The notes beneath the pieces were generated by a model. It was not told where the DNA came from. It saw nothing but the letters and a program-made list of their open reading frames with translations, and made no database searches. Position numbers and translations under genes: made by a program. A stretch of 8,354 nucleotides of DNA from Gammaproteobacteria bacterium (GTDB lineage Bacteria; Pseudomonadota; Gammaproteobacteria; UBA9339). This document shows positions 5,637 through 8,354 of this stretch, piece after piece. Position 1 is the first letter of the stretch, and every line of letters starts with the position of its first letter. The stretch lies in NCBI GenBank assembly GCA_018814965.1, contig JAHIYS010000130.1:1-8354 (forward strand), given 5' to 3'.

Positions 5637-6804
5637 TATCTAACGTAACCCATTTATAATCTAAATCAATTCCAGGAGGTGAAATTGTAACATCTGGATT
5701 TGGTATTAATCTATTATGCATACTAAGAATATTTAATAATGCCTGCTGACCACCCACCACACTTATAGACAATTCAATATCTGTAGAATTTATATTCATC
5801 AAATCTACTTGAGTTACTACTTTACCAAAAGTTTGTAAATACCGTATTACTTCATTATATTGATCTAAACCATTAACATTAACAATACGTAATACAACTT
5901 TTGCATCTTTCCCAACCACACGGGTTGTAACATCGTTAACTTTACTAGACATATCTTGCATAGCTTGAACCAGCACACTATCGGCACTATCCCCAATAAA
6001 ACTTAAATTATCACTTTTAGCCCCCTGAAGTAAGAACCATTGAGTTGACCAAATGCCGCCCAAAATAGATTGTTTAACACAACCGATAGCAATTGAAGAA
6101 GCGCTATATCTAAGAGAAGCCGCTTTGATCGCATCAATATTAAAGTGACAAATATCTTGGGGTTTTACTCCATTTATATCTTGCAGATCCCACATTGGAA
6201 ACATAAGATGGGTCTCTAATTCTTGGGCTCTTTTTTTAATAACCTGCGTTAACTTACCATCACTACCTTCATCCACCAAAATTTTCCCTCTTCCCATATC
6301 TTGCGCTAACCACACTAAAACCGATGGCTTACTTTTAATCCACCTGATATTGGATGATCTCTTAAGTAACTGAGAAATAGCTTTAGGATCAAATTTTATT
6401 TGCAAAAAAAGACTTGGAATCTTGGGAGCAACGGTTTTACTTATATAGTTAAATTGTTTTATATAAATCTCTGGCTTAGAAAGCGCCTCTTTAATTGCCG
6501 GCAACTCAATAACTTTGGGATCATTGCTAGTACGAACCAACATTAACCCCAGAGAATCGATAAAGGTTTTCTTACGAGAAGCATTACCATAATCATCCAC
6601 AAGCACTTCAACCATGTATGGCGTAGAAGGTTGCACTTGTGCTGGTAATGGCGCCCGAGATTGTGATTCTGGCGCCACGATAGTGGACGTTTGTATAGTT
6701 TCACTCAGAGACTGATCTATTACTGTCCCAGCAAAAACTGTAGTTACCAATACCAGGAAAAACACTCCTAACACATTGTTTATTAATTTGTTTTTCATCA
6801 TCAT
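5596..6804 (-). CDS. DUF2066 secreted protein
   Basis: The 402-residue protein carries a signal peptide: MMMKNK, then a hydrophobic stretch to about residue 25 ending VFAG. No lipobox is seen, so it is probably periplasmic or exported. The mature part matches the DUF2066 family as I know it: a YMVEVLVDDYGNASRKKTF strand-helix block (~63-81), SLGLMLVRTS (~85-94), KFDPKAISQLLKR and WIKSKPSVLVWLAQD (~135-170), then a central region ending in a WSTQWFLL strand, and a C-terminal part of repeated alpha/beta character (VVLRIVNVNGLDQYNEV, then IELSISVVGG). The function is unknown. It starts at one of three consecutive ATG codons (6804, 6801, 6798); no clear ribosome site chooses between them. It is the first gene of the hda-asnS operon and is divergent from ihfB across 174 bases. 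DUF2066 next to hda occurs in other gammaproteobacteria, by memory only. Confidence 0.85.
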   Translation of the reverse strand: MMMKNKLINNVLGVFFLVLVTTVFAGTVIDQSLSETIQTSTIVAPESQSRAPLPAQVQPSTPYMVEVLVDDYGNASRKKTFIDSLGLMLVRTSNDPKVIELPAIKEALSKPEIYIKQFNYISKTVAPKIPSLFLQIKFDPKAISQLLKRSSNIRWIKSKPSVLVWLAQDMGRGKILVDEGSDGKLTQVIKKRAQELETHLMFPMWDLQDINGVKPQDICHFNIDAIKAASLRYSASSIAIGCVKQSILGGIWSTQWFLLQGAKSDNLSFIGDSADSVLVQAMQDMSSKVNDVTTRVVGKDAKVVLRIVNVNGLDQYNEVIRYLQTFGKVVTQVDLMNINSTDIELSISVVGGQQALLNILSMHNRLIPNPDVTISPPGIDLDYKWVTLDNEKSQADSIRPLS

Positions 6805-6934
6805 TCGACTATATTTACTAACAATTTAATAAAAACAATCCAAAAAGAAAGATCCAGATTGTCTTTTTTACATTTAATTCCTGGCAACAATAAGAAAAAT
6901 ATCATAAAAATGATGACTAGGCATTAAAATTGAG

Positions 6935-6940
6935 TATAAT
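6935..6940 (+). promoter_or_regulatory. Predicted -10 box of ihfB
   Basis: A perfect TATAAT lies 38 bases before the ATG of ihfB in the divergent gap with DUF2066. At 17-18 bases upstream only a poor -35 (TGATGA/GATGAC, 6911-6917) can be found. Confidence 0.6.
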
Positions 6941-6967
6941 ACAAAAAACAGTTAAAAATTACGTTCT

Positions 6968-6973
6968 AAAGGG
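6968..6973 (+). promoter_or_regulatory. Ribosome binding site of ihfB
   Basis: AAAGGG lies five bases before the ATG at 6979 and confirms the start. Confidence 0.6.
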
Positions 6974-6978
6974 TTTTT

Positions 6979-7311
6979 ATGGTTAAATCTGAGCTTATCA
7001 CGCGTATCATCAATAAATTTCAGCAATTGCCTGAAAAAGATGTAGAATTAGGCATAAATCAGGTTCTAGAGCATATGAGTGAAACTCTAGAAAAAAATGG
7101 CAGGATCGAAATTCGCGGCTTCGGTAGCTTTTCGTTGCACTATAGACCATCTCGCAATGCCCACAACCCTCGCACTGGCGAAAAGGTGGTAACCATCCAT
7201 AAGTATGCTCCTCATTTTAAACCTGGAAAACAAACCAGAGAGCGGATCGATCAAGCCCGCGCAAACAATATCCCAATTATTCAAGATACTGAAGAAGAAG
7301 CAACCCTATAG
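6979..7311 (+). CDS. ihfB: Integration host factor, beta subunit
   Basis: IHF beta pairs with IHF alpha to bind and bend DNA by about a U-turn, in replication initiation at oriC, recombination and transcription. The first 94 residues match E. coli IhfB in register: VKSELITRI at the start, the strand RIEIRGFGSFSLHYR (42-56), HNPRTGEKV (62-70) and YAPHFKPGKQTRERI (76-90). The DNA-reading residues Glu44 and Arg46 and the intercalating Pro64 in the arm are present at the same numbers as in E. coli. The protein is 110 residues long, about 16 more than E. coli, because of an acidic C-terminal extension ending in DTEEEATL. AAAGGG (6968-6973) five bases before the ATG fixes the start. Unlike the cmk-rpsA-ihfB order of many gammaproteobacteria, no rpsA is next to it here. 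Confidence 0.97.
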   Translation: MVKSELITRIINKFQQLPEKDVELGINQVLEHMSETLEKNGRIEIRGFGSFSLHYRPSRNAHNPRTGEKVVTIHKYAPHFKPGKQTRERIDQARANNIPIIQDTEEEATL

Positions 7312-7482
7312 TTTAAAATATGAGCTTTTCCTTAACATATCTTTGATTGATCGTAATCCCAAAAAGACCACGGCTATTGGCTTAAAATCTCACAGAATCA
7401 ATCCCCCCAAAGCAATCATCGACACACTTCACAACCAAGCCATCACAAATTATAAATACCCAACCCATTCAAAACACTTTAT

Positions 7483-7620
7483 GGCTCTGTTGCAATCTGA
7501 AACTTTTTGCCTATTTTCCCTGGGCCCAGTTTTTCAACGGGGCGACAGCCCTTAATAATTGTCGTCCCGCGGTTTGACCGCGGGATCCAGATTTTAAAAA
7601 TTTCATATTGCAACGGACCC
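7483..7620. mobile_element. MITE-like element, 138 bases, IS6-like ends
   Basis: The ends are inverted repeats: 21 of the first 25 bases agree, the left reading GGCTCTGTTGCAAT and the right (reverse strand) GGGTCCGTTGCAAT, both running into TGAAA and a T-run. The same five bases, TTTAT, flank the element directly on both sides (7478-7482 and 7621-7625), as a target-site duplication would. GGNTCTGTTGCAA resembles the termini of the IS6 family (IS26: GGCACTGTTGCAAA), but that family usually duplicates eight bases, so assignment is open. No transposase is encoded. The inside holds palindrome CTGGGCCCAG (7520-7529) and a REP-like palindrome (7566-7584). A read-through transcript from ihfB would contain strong hairpins. 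Confidence 0.65.
7561..7588. repeat. REP-like extragenic palindrome inside the MITE-like element
   Basis: CCCGCGGT (7566-7573) and ACCGCGGG (7577-7584) form a perfect 8-base stem around TTG, with flanks GTCGT and ATCC. This GTC.TCCCGCGG...CCGCGGGATCC form is a well-known dispersed palindrome in several bacterial groups. A partner copy, GGGGCGACA (7539-7547), lies inverted just upstream and matches TGTCGTCCC (7560-7568) in 8 of 9 bases. Confidence 0.7.
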
Positions 7621-7623
7621 TTT

Positions 7624-7769
7624 ATAAGAATGTTGCATTCTAAAATTTTAAGGCAGGCGCAGGCTTTAGCCTGCGTTATAACGCTATGATCAAATTCAAA
7701 AAAACGCGGGCTAAAGCCTGCACCTATCACAACTTTTTCACTATTTTAGTCTGAATGCAACAATCTTAT
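7624..7769. mobile_element. Second MITE-like element with nested palindromes
   Basis: ATAAGAATGTTGCATTC (7624-7640) and its inverted copy (7753-7769) agree in 16 of 17 bases. Inside, 7656-7677 and 7703-7724 are a second inverted pair (20 of 22 bases), and each of these is itself a hairpin: CGCAGGC-TTTA-GCCTGCG at 7658-7675 and GCGGGC-TAAA-GCCTGC at 7706-7721. The whole could extrude as a cruciform. No open frame and no clear target-site duplication are seen. It abuts the preceding element with three bases between. Confidence 0.55.
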
Positions 7770-7860
7770 CCAAACCGTGCATTAAACCCCCACCCCACTT
7801 TTACTGGTTTTTGGTAATTGTAGAATATATTTTAAAAGCAAATTGTGTTATTTTACCCCT

Positions 7861-8354
7861 ATGAATTTTAAGTTCAAAAATATAGCTATAATTGGACGGC
7901 AACACACCACAAGTGCTGCAAAAACACTTTCATTATTGGTTAAGCATCTTCAAGAAAAAAATATTAATGTTTTTTTAGAACATGATAGCACAAGGATCCT
8001 AACCAACCATAAAATCCCAACAATCTCACGAGAAAAATTAAAAGATACTTGCGACTTAATTATAGTGGTTGGTGGCGATGGTAGCATACTTAGTGCAGCA
8101 CGCATTGCTGCGCGTCAAAACTTACCAATGGTGGGTATAAATCGAGGTGATTTAGGATTCCTAACTGACATTGCTCCACAAAACATTGCTAAGATAAATG
8201 AGATTTTAGACGGGAAGTTTTACGAGGAAGATCGCTTCCTTTTAACCGCAAAAATGGAAGTTCAAAATAAACCTATCGCAGAAAATTTAGCTCTTAATGA
8301 TATCGTACTCCTTTCTTATGCCACGGGTCATATGATTGAGTTTTCGGAGATCGG
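7861..8354 (+). CDS. nadK: NAD kinase, N-terminal part (3' partial)
   Basis: NAD kinase phosphorylates NAD to NADP with ATP (or polyphosphate) in the cytoplasm and sets the cell's NADP pool. The frame runs off the window after 164 codons; about 295 are expected. The visible part has the N-terminal alpha/beta domain: NIAIIGRQ (7-14) strand, the catalytic GGDGS loop (71-75) with Asp73, GINRGDLGFLTDI (92-104), and ALNDIVL (144-150), where the family has ALNE/ALND near the NAD site, then GHMIEF (156-161). The match to E. coli NadK (GGDGN, GINRGNLGFLTD, ALNEVVLH, HMIEF) is close. No good ribosome binding site precedes the ATG; ACCCCT stands there and the leader is A/T-rich, so initiation may be weak or start-codon driven. 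It is 3' partial only because of the window end. Confidence 0.96.
   Translation, partial: MNFKFKNIAIIGRQHTTSAAKTLSLLVKHLQEKNINVFLEHDSTRILTNHKIPTISREKLKDTCDLIIVVGGDGSILSAARIAARQNLPMVGINRGDLGFLTDIAPQNIAKINEILDGKFYEEDRFLLTAKMEVQNKPIAENLALNDIVLLSYATGHMIEFSEI

Larger units (their letters stand above)
7312..7860. other. Gene-free stretch between ihfB and nadK, with two small elements
   Basis: About 550 bases hold no credible gene. From the ihfB stop to ~7477 the sequence is plain, with no clear terminator. Then come two adjacent MITE-like elements (7483-7620 and 7624-7769), and 7770-7860 is the AT-rich leader of nadK. Open frames passing through the area are read through the repeats or overlap ihfB in another frame. 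Confidence 0.75.

Noticed and set aside
6815..6843. TTGGAT-17-TAGTAA as promoter of the DUF2066-hda-asnS operon (minus strand)
   Set aside because: The -35 is poor and the -10 would lie only ten bases before the first ATG, leaving almost no leader.
6843..6870. AAAAAGA...TCTTTTT pairing as a terminator or operator in the DUF2066/ihfB gap
   Set aside because: The stem is almost wholly A/T with internal bulges; divergent genes need no terminator here and no known operator is recognised.
7520..7535. CTGGGCCCAG followed by TTTTT as an ihfB terminator
   Set aside because: The palindrome has no loop, so at most a 3-base stem could form; it is better read as part of the repeat element.
7205..7555. 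116-residue open frame on the plus strand after ihfB
   Set aside because: It starts inside ihfB in another frame and ends inside the MITE-like element; no ribosome site and no recognisable domain.
7479..7730. Open frames through the ihfB-nadK gap on both strands
   Set aside because: They lie entirely within the inverted-repeat elements, where palindromes produce open frames on both strands by chance.

Overview
The window is AT-rich chromosomal DNA from a gammaproteobacterium. The evidence is a textbook IHF beta subunit, an Hda replication regulator, a DUF2066 lipid-free secreted protein, AsnRS and NAD kinase, all closest in feel to gammaproteobacterial forms. The A/T-biased codons and intergenic spaces full of short palindromes would fit Legionellales-type, host-associated or aquatic bacteria, but that placement is inference. 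All complete genes are intact and most are housekeeping.

Layout. (1) Bases 2-831, plus strand: the C-terminal part of a DUF6434 (SAP-type) protein overlaps a flavodoxin-like gene by ATGA. (2) 843-870: a strong hairpin between this pair and the convergent rubrerythrin gene (955-1527, minus), with a T-run on the minus-strand side. (3) 1528-2465: over 900 bases with no gene, packed with repeats. These are a perfect GC-rich palindrome, a 27-base-period tandem array in two blocks, a GCAATGAC/GTCATTGC element, and a 217-base nested inverted repeat whose two arms each fold into a stem-loop of different sequence but the same shape. (4) 2466-6804, minus strand: L,D-transpeptidase, asnS, hda and a DUF2066 protein. 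DUF2066, hda and asnS are packed as one operon (41-base overlap, then a 24-base gap), and the L,D-transpeptidase follows after 129 bases. (5) 6979-7311, plus: ihfB, divergent from DUF2066, with a perfect TATAAT. (6) 7312-7860: a second gene-free stretch with two adjacent MITE-like elements whose four ends share one motif. (7) 7861 to the window end: the start of nadK.

The genes do not form one visible pathway. Rubrerythrin and the flavodoxin are redox proteins; Hda and IHF both act in replication control at oriC, though they are transcribed apart. No defence system, CRISPR array, phage gene or transposase gene is visible. The most noteworthy material is the non-coding repeats: the 2096-2312 nested inverted repeat, and the pair of elements between ihfB and nadK. 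Both are candidates for small non-autonomous mobile elements.
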